Below, piece by piece: positions 1-7,416 of a stretch of 17,289 bases of DNA. Within the stretch, counting starts at the first letter, position 1. The number at the start of each line of letters is the position of its first letter. The notes below the pieces were generated by a model. It did not search any database, was not told where the DNA came from, and worked only from the letters and a program-made list of their open reading frames with translations. Source of the DNA: Thiobacillus denitrificans (lineage in GTDB: Bacteria > Pseudomonadota > Gammaproteobacteria > Burkholderiales > Thiobacillaceae); NCBI GenBank assembly GCA_002343685.1, contig DDRS01000043.1:1-17289 (forward strand). The letters are read 5' to 3'. The translations under genes were made by a program, and so were the position numbers.

Positions 1-63
1 AACCTATTGAGAGATCACAGCTAGTCCAAGTGTTGCCGTGCGACTTGAATCTCCTTTCATGAT

Positions 64-133
64 TCAAAAACAGGTGCATGGATCGGGTTCCAGCTCATCC
101 GTCAAACCCTAAACGGCAATACGTTCCATGCAC
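64..133 (-). terminator. Possible Rho-independent terminator after cusA
   Basis: A perfect 9-bp inverted repeat (GTGCATGGA at 74-82, TCCATGCAC at 125-133) starts in the cusA stop codon. On the minus strand its distal arm is followed after three bases by a run of five T (positions 66-70). The 42-base loop is long, but it contains smaller nested pairings (GGGTT/AACCC and CCGT/ACGG). This fits the end of the cus transcript, although the long loop makes it an unusual intrinsic terminator. Confidence 0.35.
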
Positions 134-3100
134 TAGGGAAATACTGATTTGTTCACCAGCTTGCGGCGCCGCATCAGCCGGTACGCAGCCGGAATCACAA
201 AAAGGGACAGCAGTGGCGCGGTGACCATGCCGCCCACCATGGGCGCGGCGATGCGGCTCATGATTTCGCTGCCAGTGCCGCTGCCCCATAGAATGGGCAA
301 AAGGCCGGCAATGATGACTGCCACGGTCATGGCCTTGGGCCGTACGCGCAGCACCGCCCCTTCCCTGATGGCATCGAGCAGGGCCGCGCTGGTCTCGTTG
401 CCGTCGTCGATTCGACTGTTCCAGGCCTGCTTCAGGTACAGCAGCATGATCACGCCGAACTCGGCCGACACGCCGGCCAGCGCAATGAACCCGACCCCAG
501 TGGCGACCGACAGGTTGTAACCGAGCAGGTACAGAAACCACACTCCGCCGGTGAGTGCGAAGGGCAGCGTGACCATGATGAGCAAGGCTTCGTCGAAGCG
601 CCTGAAGGTGAGATACAACAGCACGAAGATGATGAGCAGCGTGGCCGGCACGACCAGCTCCAGACGCGCATTGGCCCGTTCCATGAACTCGAACTGCCCC
701 GAGTAGGCCAGGCTCATGCCGGGATCGAGCTTGACCTCGCGCGCCACGGCGGCACGCAGGTCCGCCACCACCGAAGCCAGGTCGCGGCCGCGCACATCCA
801 CATACACCCAGCCCGAGGGGCGGGCGTTTTCGCTCTTGAGCATGGGCGGGCCAGCCGATACCTTGACCCGTGCCACCATGCCCAGTGTGATCTGGCTGCC
901 GAGCGGCGTGACGATGGGCAATTGCGTCAGCCGCTCGACGGTGTCGCGCCATTCGCGCGGGTAACGCAGGTTGATGGGATAGCGCGCCAGCCCCTCGACC
1001 GTCTCGCCGACGTTCTCGCCGCCGACGAGCCCGGACACGACCGCTTGCACGTCAGCGATGTTGAGGCCGTAGCGGGCGGCCGCGGCGCGATCGATATCGA
1101 CATCGACGTAGCGGCCGCCGGTAAGCCGCTCGGCCAGCGCGGACGAGACGCCGGGTACCGTCTTGGCGACTTGTTCCACCTGCTGAGCGATACGGTCGAT
1201 GTCCGCCAGATTGCTACCCGAGATCTTGACGCCGATTGGGCTCTTGATGCCGGTGGCGAGCATGTCGATGCGGTTGCGGATGGGCGGAATCCAGATGTTG
1301 GCGAGCCCGGGCACCTTGACCGCGCGATCCAGTTCCTCGACCAGCTTGTCCGGGGTCATGCCCGGCCGCCATTGATCGCGCGGCTTGAACTGGATCGTGG
1401 TCTCGAACATCTCCAGCGGTGCTGGATCGGTGGCGGTTTCGGCGCGGCCGGCCTTGCCGAAGACATGCGCCACTTCGGGCACGGTCTTGATCAGGCGGTC
1501 CGTCTGCTGCAACAGTTCGCTGGCTTTCTGCGCCGACAGCCCCGGCAGCGCCGACGGCATATAGAGCAGATCGCCCTCGTCCAGCGGCGGCAGAAATTCG
1601 CCGCCGAGCCGGCTGATCGGCCACGCCGCGGTGAGGAACAGCAACGCGGCCACCGCGAGCGTCGTCTTCGGCCGCGCCAGCACCGCATCCAGCAGCGGCC
1701 GGTAGGCGCCGATGAGCCAGCGGTTGAGCGGATTCTTCGCCTCATCCGGCAGCGTGCCGCGTATCCAGTAGCCCATCAGCACCGGAATCAGCGTTACCGA
1801 CAGGCCGGCGGCTGCCGCCATGGAGTAGGTCTTGGTGATCGCGAGCGGACCGAACAGCCGGCCCTCCTGCGCTTCCAGCATGAACACCGGCACAAAGGAA
1901 ATGGTGATGATCAGGAGCGAGAAGAACAGCGCTGGCCCGACCTCGACGGCAGACTCGGTCATGACCCGCCAGTGCGCCTCGCCCTGGAGAGACTGGCCGG
2001 GATGTTCTCGCTTCCACGCCTCGACATGCTTGTGGGCGTTTTCGATCATGACGATGGCCGCATCCACCATCGCCCCGATGGCGATCGCGATGCCGCCAAG
2101 CGACATGATGTTCGCGTTCACGCCCTGGTAGCGCATGGCAATGAATGCCGTCAGCACGCCCAGCGGCAACGAGACGATGGCCACCAGCGACGATCGCACA
2201 TGCCACAGGAACAGCGCGCATACCAGCGCGACGACGATGAATTCTTCGATGAGTTTGTGGCTGAGGTTTTCCACCGCGCGGTCAATCAGCTTGCTGCGGT
2301 CGTAGGTCGTGACGATCTCCACGCCCTTGGGCAGGCTGGCCTTGAGCTGTTCCAGCTTCGCGTGCACCGCCGCGATAGTCTCACGCGCGTTCTTGCCACT
2401 ACGCAGAATGACCACGCCGCCGACCGTTTCGCCCTGGCCATCCAGTTCCGCGATGCCACGCCGCATTTCCGGACCTAGCTGGATGGCCGCCACGTCGCCG
2501 AGAAGGACCGGCACGCTGTTCACGAGTTTGAGCGGAATGGACCGGAAATCGGCAAGCGATTTCAGGTAGCCGCTGGCGCGTACCATCAGTTCGGCTTCGC
2601 CGAGCGTCAGCACCGATCCGCCGCTCTCCTGATTCGCCCTGGCAATGGCATCCTTCACTTCGGCCTGCGTAATACCGAGGCCGGCAAGTTTGACGGGGTC
2701 GAGCACGACCTGATACTGCTTGACCATGCCGCCCACCGTGGCCACTTCGGCCACGTTCGGCAGGGCCTTCAGCTCGAATTTCAGGAACCAGTCCTGCAAG
2801 GCGCGCAACTGTGCCAGATCATGGTGCCCGGTCCTGTCGACGAGCGCATATTCGTAGATCCAGCCCACACCGGTGGCGTCGGGTCCCAGCGCCGGTTTAG
2901 CCGTTGCGGGTAGGCGAGCCTGCACTTGGCTGAGATATTCCAGCACCCGCGACCGCGCCCAGTACAGATCGGTGCCGTCCTCGAAAATGACATAGACAAA
3001 ACTGTCGCCAAAGAAGGAAAACCCGCGCACCGTCTTCGCCCCCGGCACCGACAACATGGTGGTGGCAAGCGGATAGGTGACCTGGTTCTCCACGATCTGC

Positions 3101-3273
3101 GGTGCCTGGCCGGGATAAGTGGTACGGATGATGACCTGCACATCGGACAGATCGGGCAATGCGTCGATCGGCGTGGTTTTCACCGACCACACGCCCCACG
3201 CCACGGTGAACAGGGTCGCCAGCAAAACCAGAAAGCGGTTGGCGACCGACCATTTGATGAGGCGCGCGATCAT
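133..3273 (-). CDS. cusA: CusA/SilA-type heavy-metal RND efflux transporter (Cu+/Ag+)
   Basis: Inner-membrane proton-driven pump of a CusCBA tripartite complex, moving Cu+/Ag+ from periplasm or cytoplasm out through the CusC channel. At 1046 residues it is full length for the HME-RND family (E. coli CusA has 1047) and closely resembles CusA throughout. The three methionines of the known CusA metal site are kept: M572 (LLYMPS), M622 (PLEMFETT) and M671 (IDMLATG), matching E. coli M573, M623 and M672, which separates it from Zn/Co/Cd CzcA pumps. The transmembrane proton-relay aspartate is D404 in AMVDAAIVMIENAHK. The N-terminal helix and PDLSDVQV segment are typical of the family. The ATG overlaps the cusB stop as ATGA, indicating translational coupling. 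It is the last gene of the cus operon; beyond it (1-132) I see no gene. Confidence 0.97.
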   Translation of the reverse strand: MIARLIKWSVANRFLVLLATLFTVAWGVWSVKTTPIDALPDLSDVQVIIRTTYPGQAPQIVENQVTYPLATTMLSVPGAKTVRGFSFFGDSFVYVIFEDGTDLYWARSRVLEYLSQVQARLPATAKPALGPDATGVGWIYEYALVDRTGHHDLAQLRALQDWFLKFELKALPNVAEVATVGGMVKQYQVVLDPVKLAGLGITQAEVKDAIARANQESGGSVLTLGEAELMVRASGYLKSLADFRSIPLKLVNSVPVLLGDVAAIQLGPEMRRGIAELDGQGETVGGVVILRSGKNARETIAAVHAKLEQLKASLPKGVEIVTTYDRSKLIDRAVENLSHKLIEEFIVVALVCALFLWHVRSSLVAIVSLPLGVLTAFIAMRYQGVNANIMSLGGIAIAIGAMVDAAIVMIENAHKHVEAWKREHPGQSLQGEAHWRVMTESAVEVGPALFFSLLIITISFVPVFMLEAQEGRLFGPLAITKTYSMAAAAGLSVTLIPVLMGYWIRGTLPDEAKNPLNRWLIGAYRPLLDAVLARPKTTLAVAALLFLTAAWPISRLGGEFLPPLDEGDLLYMPSALPGLSAQKASELLQQTDRLIKTVPEVAHVFGKAGRAETATDPAPLEMFETTIQFKPRDQWRPGMTPDKLVEELDRAVKVPGLANIWIPPIRNRIDMLATGIKSPIGVKISGSNLADIDRIAQQVEQVAKTVPGVSSALAERLTGGRYVDVDIDRAAAARYGLNIADVQAVVSGLVGGENVGETVEGLARYPINLRYPREWRDTVERLTQLPIVTPLGSQITLGMVARVKVSAGPPMLKSENARPSGWVYVDVRGRDLASVVADLRAAVAREVKLDPGMSLAYSGQFEFMERANARLELVVPATLLIIFVLLYLTFRRFDEALLIMVTLPFALTGGVWFLYLLGYNLSVATGVGFIALAGVSAEFGVIMLLYLKQAWNSRIDDGNETSAALLDAIREGAVLRVRPKAMTVAVIIAGLLPILWGSGTGSEIMSRIAAPMVGGMVTAPLLSLFVIPAAYRLMRRRKLVNKSVFP

Positions 3274-4760
3274 TTTTCGCCCCCCGTCTTGTCGAGTTTC
3301 TCAACCAGCAGGCCGTCGTCGGTTTCGCGCACGCCGACCCTCACCCGATCGCCCACCTTCAGGCCCTGCCCTAGTTCGGGATTGGCGAGCGGAAACTCCA
3401 TGGTCATGCCGGGCATCGAAAGCGTCTTGAAGGGACCGTGCGCGAGCGTCACGCTCGTGCCGGACAATCCCTTGATGACGGCATCCGCTTCGTGCAGCGC
3501 AACCGCCGCCGGCAGCGCTTCGTCCGGCCCGGAAGGGCTTGCAACGATCCCCTGCAGACTTGCTTCGGAATCGATCAGGAACTGGCCGCTGGCGACGATT
3601 TTCTGGCCTTCGTCGAGACCGGACGCAATGACCGTGTCGGCACCGGACTCGGGACCAAGGACGACATCGACCGGGCGATAGCGTCCTTCTGCTTCGGCCA
3701 CGATGACCAGCGCGCGGCGTCCGGTACGGATCACCGCTTCGGTCGGCACTAACAGCGCCGATTCGCCGACCGCTCCTTTGAGGCTGACCTGGGCCGTCAA
3801 CCCCGGCCTCAGGCGTCCGTCCTTGTTGGGTAGCTCAACCCGAACCCTGAGCGCACGCGCGGCATCGTTCAATGTCGGCAATAACGCAGTGACGCGACCC
3901 TGTACCGGCTTGCCCGGAAAGGCGGCAAATTTTGCTTCGGCGGATTGTCCGATCAGAACGGCTCCGGCCTGGGCTTCCGGCACCGACACATCGAGCCACA
4001 CCGTGCTGATGCCGTTGACGCGTGCCATCGTCTGTCCCGCCATCAGTGTCATGCCGGGGCGCACGTCGAGCGTCTGGATCACGCCGGCGCGCGGGGTGGT
4101 GATCGATATGCGATTTCTGACCTTGCCGGTTTGAACCACTGCCCGTATCAGACTTTCCGGCATGCCGCCCAGCCGCATCCGTTCGCGCGCCGCAGCTTCC
4201 AGCGGCGCGTCGCCCACGGCCTTGAGCGCCAGATACTCCTGTTGCAACGCAGCCCATTCCGGCACCAGCAGTTCGGCGATGAACGCACCGGATCCGACCA
4301 CGTCATTGGGTGCCAGCCTGGCCACGCGCTCCACGAATCCACCTGTGCGCGCCTGCACGACGGCGATATCGCGCTCGTTGAAGTTGACGATTCCCGTCGC
4401 CACCACGTTCAAATCCAGCGGGGCGCGCGTGACCGTGGCCAGGCGGACGCCCAGGTTCTGCGCCACGCCCGGGTCGATCGTCACGGTCGAGGCATCGCCG
4501 CCTTCGTCGGCATATTTCGGCACCAGTTGCATGTCCATGAAGGGCGACTTGCCAGGCTTGTCGAATTTTTGGGTGGGAACCATCGGGTCGTACCAGTACA
4601 GCACGCTGCGGCCGTCTTTCGCGGCAGTGGCGGGCATGGTCTTCCCGTCCGCTGGCACATGGTTTCTTTCCCACCACAAGCCCGCCGCCGCGCCAACGGC
4701 GAGCAGCGCAATCACGGCGAAGAGAACCAGCGCTGTTTTCTTAATCGTTTGGCGACTCAT
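3270..4760 (-). CDS. cusB: CusB/SilB-type membrane fusion protein with fused C-terminal CusF domain
   Basis: Periplasmic adaptor linking CusA to CusC, 496 residues. An N-terminal membrane anchor (about 8-30) is followed by a heavy-metal-binding segment with M60, M75 and M77 (YDPM and SPFMDM), the same spacing as the metal-binding methionines M49, M64 and M66 of E. coli CusB. The hairpin/lipoyl/beta-barrel adaptor body covers roughly 95-400. After a linker, residues about 423-490 form a CusF-like OB domain with H441, M452 and M454 (MPGMTMEF). The residue aligned with the cation-pi Trp of CusF is Met (M449). Such a fused metallochaperone domain is known in SilB of Cupriavidus metallidurans. A GGAG site lies 7 bases before the ATG, which overlaps the cusC stop (ATGA). 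The fusion suggests direct hand-over of Cu+/Ag+ within the pump. Confidence 0.95.
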   Translation of the reverse strand: MSRQTIKKTALVLFAVIALLAVGAAAGLWWERNHVPADGKTMPATAAKDGRSVLYWYDPMVPTQKFDKPGKSPFMDMQLVPKYADEGGDASTVTIDPGVAQNLGVRLATVTRAPLDLNVVATGIVNFNERDIAVVQARTGGFVERVARLAPNDVVGSGAFIAELLVPEWAALQQEYLALKAVGDAPLEAAARERMRLGGMPESLIRAVVQTGKVRNRISITTPRAGVIQTLDVRPGMTLMAGQTMARVNGISTVWLDVSVPEAQAGAVLIGQSAEAKFAAFPGKPVQGRVTALLPTLNDAARALRVRVELPNKDGRLRPGLTAQVSLKGAVGESALLVPTEAVIRTGRRALVIVAEAEGRYRPVDVVLGPESGADTVIASGLDEGQKIVASGQFLIDSEASLQGIVASPSGPDEALPAAVALHEADAVIKGLSGTSVTLAHGPFKTLSMPGMTMEFPLANPELGQGLKVGDRVRVGVRETDDGLLVEKLDKTGGEK

Positions 4761-6046
4761 TGTTTTTCTCCGGACAAAGTGGGTTCGCCATAGGCGTAAT
4801 GAAGACGTGCGGCCATCTTCTGGCGTTCGCCTTCGAGCGCGAGGGCCATGAGTTCGGCGTCAACGCGTTCGCGCCGCGCCATCACCAGATTGACGAGTTC
4901 GCCCTTGCCGCCGCGCCATTCAGCCAAGGCCAGATCGACCTTCTCGCCGGCCAGCGGTAGCAGCACCTCGCGCTGGCGCCTGACGGCCTTGTCGAGGCGC
5001 TGGTACTCGGCAAAATCCGCTTCTAGCATTGCCGCATGTTCGCGCATCACCGCTTCGCGTTCGGCGTCGAGCCCTTCCCGTTCGGCAAGCCTGGCGGCAA
5101 TTTTCGGGTCCTGGCGGGTGGCGGCAAACACCGGCAGATCAAAACTCACCTGCACCGTGGCCATGTCGCCAAACTGCGAACCACGCTTCTGGTAAGCCAG
5201 TTCCAGTGCCCAGTCCGGCTTCTTTTCGGCGCGAGCTTCGGCCACCTCGGCGTCCAGCACCTGTGCTTTGGGGTCAAATATCGCCAGCTCCGGGTGCCAG
5301 TGCAGCGCATGCGCCAGCGCATCATGGGCGATTGGCCAGTCGGGCACGTCGCCCTCCAGTGGTGCTTCCGCGCGTGGACCCACCCAGCGTTTGAGGGTGG
5401 CGATGGATTGCTGGCGGCGTGCGATGAGCTCGTCTCGCCGTGCGTCGATCATTGCAGCTTCCTGGCGCGCCGCTACCGCCTCCATTGCACTGCCCTTAGC
5501 CCCGGCTATGCGGGCACGCACTGCGGCTTCGAACAGGCGGTTTTCTCCGTCCAGCGCATCGATACGCGCGAGCTGGCGTTCGACCGTATCGCGCGCAATC
5601 CAGGCAAGCGCCGTTTCCCGCAGCACAGTGAGGCGGGTGATACGGATTTGCGCTTCACTCAGTGCAATCCGCCCACGCGCAACTTCAACGCGTGCGCCAC
5701 GCTTGGAGGTGTTGGGAAATTCCTGCATGACGCCGATGCGTTGCATGGTCATCGGTTCGCTGGACAGGCTGAAACGGTCGACGCCCTCGATGGGTACGTT
5801 ATCGAGCCCCAAGGTCAGCTTGGGGTCGGGCAACTCGCCGGCTGGGATAGCCGCGTGACGCATTGCATCGACTTGTGCGGCTTCCGCTCGAAGCGTGGGG
5901 GTCTCTCGCACGGCCAAAGCCAGCGCAGCATCAAAAGAGAGCGGCTCGGCGAACGCCGTGCCGACGAGGCTCGCCAGCCCCAGCAGCGTAGCCGTGCAGC
6001 ACAGCAGGAACCGACTCAAGCAGTCGGCTGATTGGGGAATACGCAT
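4757..6046 (-). CDS. cusC: CusC/CzcC-type outer-membrane efflux channel (TolC family)
   Basis: Outer-membrane channel of the tripartite metal efflux pump, 429 residues, full length for TolC-family factors. It begins with a signal peptide ending near GTAFA|EP (residue 33). Two long, Ala/Glu/Arg-rich coiled-coil regions follow, as expected for the two repeats of the alpha-barrel (about 36-225 and 240-425). The segment MQEFPNTSKRGARVEVA resembles the conserved GQEFP(L/F)..KR block of CzcC/CusC-like proteins. Sequence resemblance is closer to the CzcC-like branch than to E. coli CusC, and there is no lipobox at a matching position, so the substrate is inferred from cusB and cusA. An AAGGAG site (6055-6060) lies 8 bases before the ATG. 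The stop overlaps cusB. Confidence 0.93.
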   Translation of the reverse strand: MRIPQSADCLSRFLLCCTATLLGLASLVGTAFAEPLSFDAALALAVRETPTLRAEAAQVDAMRHAAIPAGELPDPKLTLGLDNVPIEGVDRFSLSSEPMTMQRIGVMQEFPNTSKRGARVEVARGRIALSEAQIRITRLTVLRETALAWIARDTVERQLARIDALDGENRLFEAAVRARIAGAKGSAMEAVAARQEAAMIDARRDELIARRQQSIATLKRWVGPRAEAPLEGDVPDWPIAHDALAHALHWHPELAIFDPKAQVLDAEVAEARAEKKPDWALELAYQKRGSQFGDMATVQVSFDLPVFAATRQDPKIAARLAEREGLDAEREAVMREHAAMLEADFAEYQRLDKAVRRQREVLLPLAGEKVDLALAEWRGGKGELVNLVMARRERVDAELMALALEGERQKMAARLHYAYGEPTLSGEKQ

Positions 6047-6163
6047 GTTTCCAACTCCTTACGCGACAGCGCGCATCAAACGAGCCAAACCAGGCTTGAT
6101 GGCGCCAGATATCCGCACTGACGTCTGATCAAACAGACGCAGCGCAGCGCTCGGCACAAGAAA

Positions 6164-6514
6164 TCAGAGTTGGGTGGGTGGCCGCCAGGTAGCGGCAGGA
6201 TCAAAGGTGAACGTGATGTCAGCGAAGCGCGGGAAACGAACAGCAAGCGCTATGTCCTGAGGCAAAACGTCCAATTCAGAAATCGGCAATATCTGTCCTG
6301 CGGATTGGCAGGGCTGTGCAGACTTGCAGGGTTTACCGGTTTTTGCAGCGGTTTTCGCGTCGTTACAGCAATCGTGCATTGCACCTGCACCCGTCATATC
6401 CATCGTGGCGGATTCCATCGGGCAATGCGGCTTGGGCAACGCAAAGCTTGCGTATCCCTGGAGGGGAAGCGCAATGGAAAGCCAAATGAACAGGATTGTC
6501 CGAATTAGACGCAT
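6164..6514 (-). CDS. Cys-rich exported leader protein of the cus operon (CzcI-like position)
   Basis: A 116-residue protein with a signal peptide (about 1-23) and a short mature part with five cysteines (C31, C49, C50, C63, C69) next to His and Met: HCPME, MDMTGAGAMHDCC and CKSAQPC. The C-terminus is WRPPTQL. Small exported proteins of this sort (CzcI and DUF2946-like) often precede czcC/cusC, so a periplasmic metal-binding or sensing role is plausible, but no function can be read from sequence. It is the first gene of the cus operon, 117 bases before cusC. No good Shine-Dalgarno site is visible before the ATG, although the promoter candidate at 6541-6571 would give a short leader. A downstream start is unlikely because it would remove the signal peptide. 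Confidence 0.7.
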   Translation of the reverse strand: MRLIRTILFIWLSIALPLQGYASFALPKPHCPMESATMDMTGAGAMHDCCNDAKTAAKTGKPCKSAQPCQSAGQILPISELDVLPQDIALAVRFPRFADITFTFDPAATWRPPTQL

Positions 6515-6540
6515 TGGTAAAATTTAACGTGAGCCGCCCT

Positions 6541-6571
6541 GATATACAAGCAAAACTTGTTCCCTTGGTAA
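6541..6571 (-). promoter_or_regulatory. Candidate cus promoter with a dyad in a 19-bp spacer
   Basis: On the minus strand, TTACCA (6571-6566) and TATATC (6546-6541) are separated by 19 bases. The spacer is almost filled by a perfect dyad, ACAAG-TTTTG-CTTGT (6560-6546). A dyad within an over-long 19-bp spacer is the architecture of MerR-family (CueR/MerR) activated promoters, although the half-sites do not match the CueR consensus. The -10 lies 26 bases before the start codon at 6514. Both hexamers are only moderate matches. Confidence 0.4.
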
Positions 6572-6584
6572 AAATCTATTACGG

Positions 6585-6595
6585 GACAATTTGTA
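6585..6595. promoter_or_regulatory. Imperfect CusR-like half-site pair upstream of the cus operon
   Basis: GACAATTTGTA contains ACAA and TTGT inverted around one base. The E. coli CusR/PcoR box is ATGACAA-N2-TTGTCAT, so this site lacks one spacer base and the outer bases are poor. Its centre is 76 bp upstream of the 6514 start codon, nearly the same offset as the better box at 14619-14634 (about 74.5 bp). That similar offset is the main reason to list it. Confidence 0.25.
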
Positions 6596-6657
6596 CTGAC
6601 TGGATTTCTGCGGTGATCGGTATTTGGATGAAAGCAATGCCGTGGCGCCGTGTCGTA

Positions 6658-6699
6658 CGTTGATGGCTGGGGGAGCGGTTTATTCCATAGCCATCAACG
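6658..6699. repeat. 11-bp perfect inverted repeat with 20-base loop
   Basis: CGTTGATGGCT (6658-6668) and AGCCATCAACG (6689-6699) are perfectly complementary. The loop holds a G-run (plus strand) and an AT-rich stretch. No T-run follows on either strand, so it is not a standard terminator. It is not in the orientation of integron attC core sites. Confidence 0.6.
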
Positions 6700-6913
6700 C
6701 CGGATTGGCCTTGTGTTTCAAACCAGTCAAACCTTTTCGCGGCAAAGCAACCCGCCCAGCAAAGCCAGCCAGGTGTTAAGTTGCGACCAGTAACCGGCAG
6801 GCGGGAACATGTGTGTGCCTCGAATCCGCCCGACTGCGAAGGAACCAGGATTGGATACACTTGCCCGGCTGGGCCGAAGTCAGCTCTGGGCAAGGACTGC
6901 GCGGTCGACGTGG

Positions 6914-7396
6914 CTAGTGATGCCCTCGATGCGGCGTGACTTCCAGATTGCCTACCTCACATTCCTCAACATAATGGACAAAGCCGCGCTGCAAACGCTC
7001 TGCCCATCCTGTTCCGAGCAGCCCCCCGACTTCTCCGATGCGCACTTCAATCTGCTCGGCGGTCGCCTGCAACAAGTCATAGGTGATGGAAAGGGTGTCG
7101 CCGGTAACCTCCATGGACTTGATGCCCATCATGGCACCCAGCTCTTTGACAAGGATGGCCGCCTCCTGATCGGTCAACGGCTGTTCCAGACGGAAGCGCC
7201 GCTGCTTGATGATCTCCAGGCCCTTCTGCTTGGGGGCTTGCTTGCCCGGTACGCCGATAAAAAGATGCGGGTTCGCCTTGAACCGATCCTGGCACTGCTG
7301 GGAGCAGAAGGCGAAATGGATGCCCAGATGCTCCATGGCAAAGGAATCCCGGCTGACCTCCATACCGCAGACAGGATCTTCAATGGTGTCGTCCAT
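6914..7396 (-). CDS. YHS-domain protein with a second HMA-like domain
   Basis: A 160-residue, probably cytoplasmic protein. Residues 6-48 form a YHS/TRASH-type metal-binding domain: DPVCGM with C10, then FCSQQC with C31 and C35, then NPHLF. Residues about 65-125 (RRFRLEQPLTDQEAAILVK onward) have the beta-alpha-beta-beta-alpha-beta pattern of a heavy-metal-associated fold but no CxxC. The C-terminal end carries C146 and a HRGHH tail. The ATG at 7396 is chosen because a perfect AGGAGG (7402-7407) lies 5 bases before it; an upstream ATG at 7420 overlaps the ATPase stop as ATGA and would add eight residues. YHS domains often accompany or are fused to copper ATPases, so a chaperone or sensor role for the neighbouring ATPase is inferred. 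The reading frame stays open far upstream by chance inside the ATPase gene. Confidence 0.88.
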   Translation of the reverse strand: MDDTIEDPVCGMEVSRDSFAMEHLGIHFAFCSQQCQDRFKANPHLFIGVPGKQAPKQKGLEIIKQRRFRLEQPLTDQEAAILVKELGAMMGIKSMEVTGDTLSITYDLLQATAEQIEVRIGEVGGLLGTGWAERLQRGFVHYVEECEVGNLEVTPHRGHH

Positions 7397-7401
7397 GATT
7401 T

Positions 7402-7407
7402 CCTCCT
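7402..7407 (-). promoter_or_regulatory. Shine-Dalgarno site fixing the YHS gene start
   Basis: AGGAGG on the minus strand, 5 bases before the ATG at 7396. It favours this start over the ATG at 7420, which has no comparable site and lies in the ATPase stop overlap. Confidence 0.7.
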
Positions 7408-7416
7408 GTGTATCCG

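Larger units (their letters stand above)
6515..6913. other. 399-bp intergenic region between the YHS gene and the cus operon
   Basis: I see no convincing gene here. A 104-codon open frame on the minus strand (6579-6893) has no recognisable domain, a composition unlike its neighbours and no ribosome site. The region does hold a promoter/operator candidate for the cus operon (6541-6594) and an 11-bp perfect inverted repeat (6658-6699). Local base composition near 6520-6600 is clearly more AT-rich than the flanking genes, as expected for a promoter. No T-run terminator for the upstream YHS transcript is visible. Confidence 0.6.

Noticed and set aside
4..60. An 18-codon minus-strand frame after cusA
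   Set aside because: Too short and without support; it follows the possible terminator and has no recognisable product.
922..2478. A 518-codon open frame on the plus strand
   Set aside because: It is antisense to cusA, rich in Arg, His and Gln as expected for a GC-rich shadow frame, and has no domain.
6122..6139. Hairpin CGTCTG/CAGACG between the leader gene and cusC as a terminator
   Set aside because: The 6-bp stem is short and no T-run follows on the minus strand; the two genes are probably co-transcribed.
6658..6699. Integron attC site
   Set aside because: The arms run GTT to AAC, opposite to the RYYYAAC...GTTRRRY order of attC, and no integrase or cassette structure is present.
6579..6893. 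A 104-codon minus-strand frame in the intergenic region
   Set aside because: No ribosome site, no domain, and it overlaps the inverted repeat and the site near 6590; more likely non-coding.
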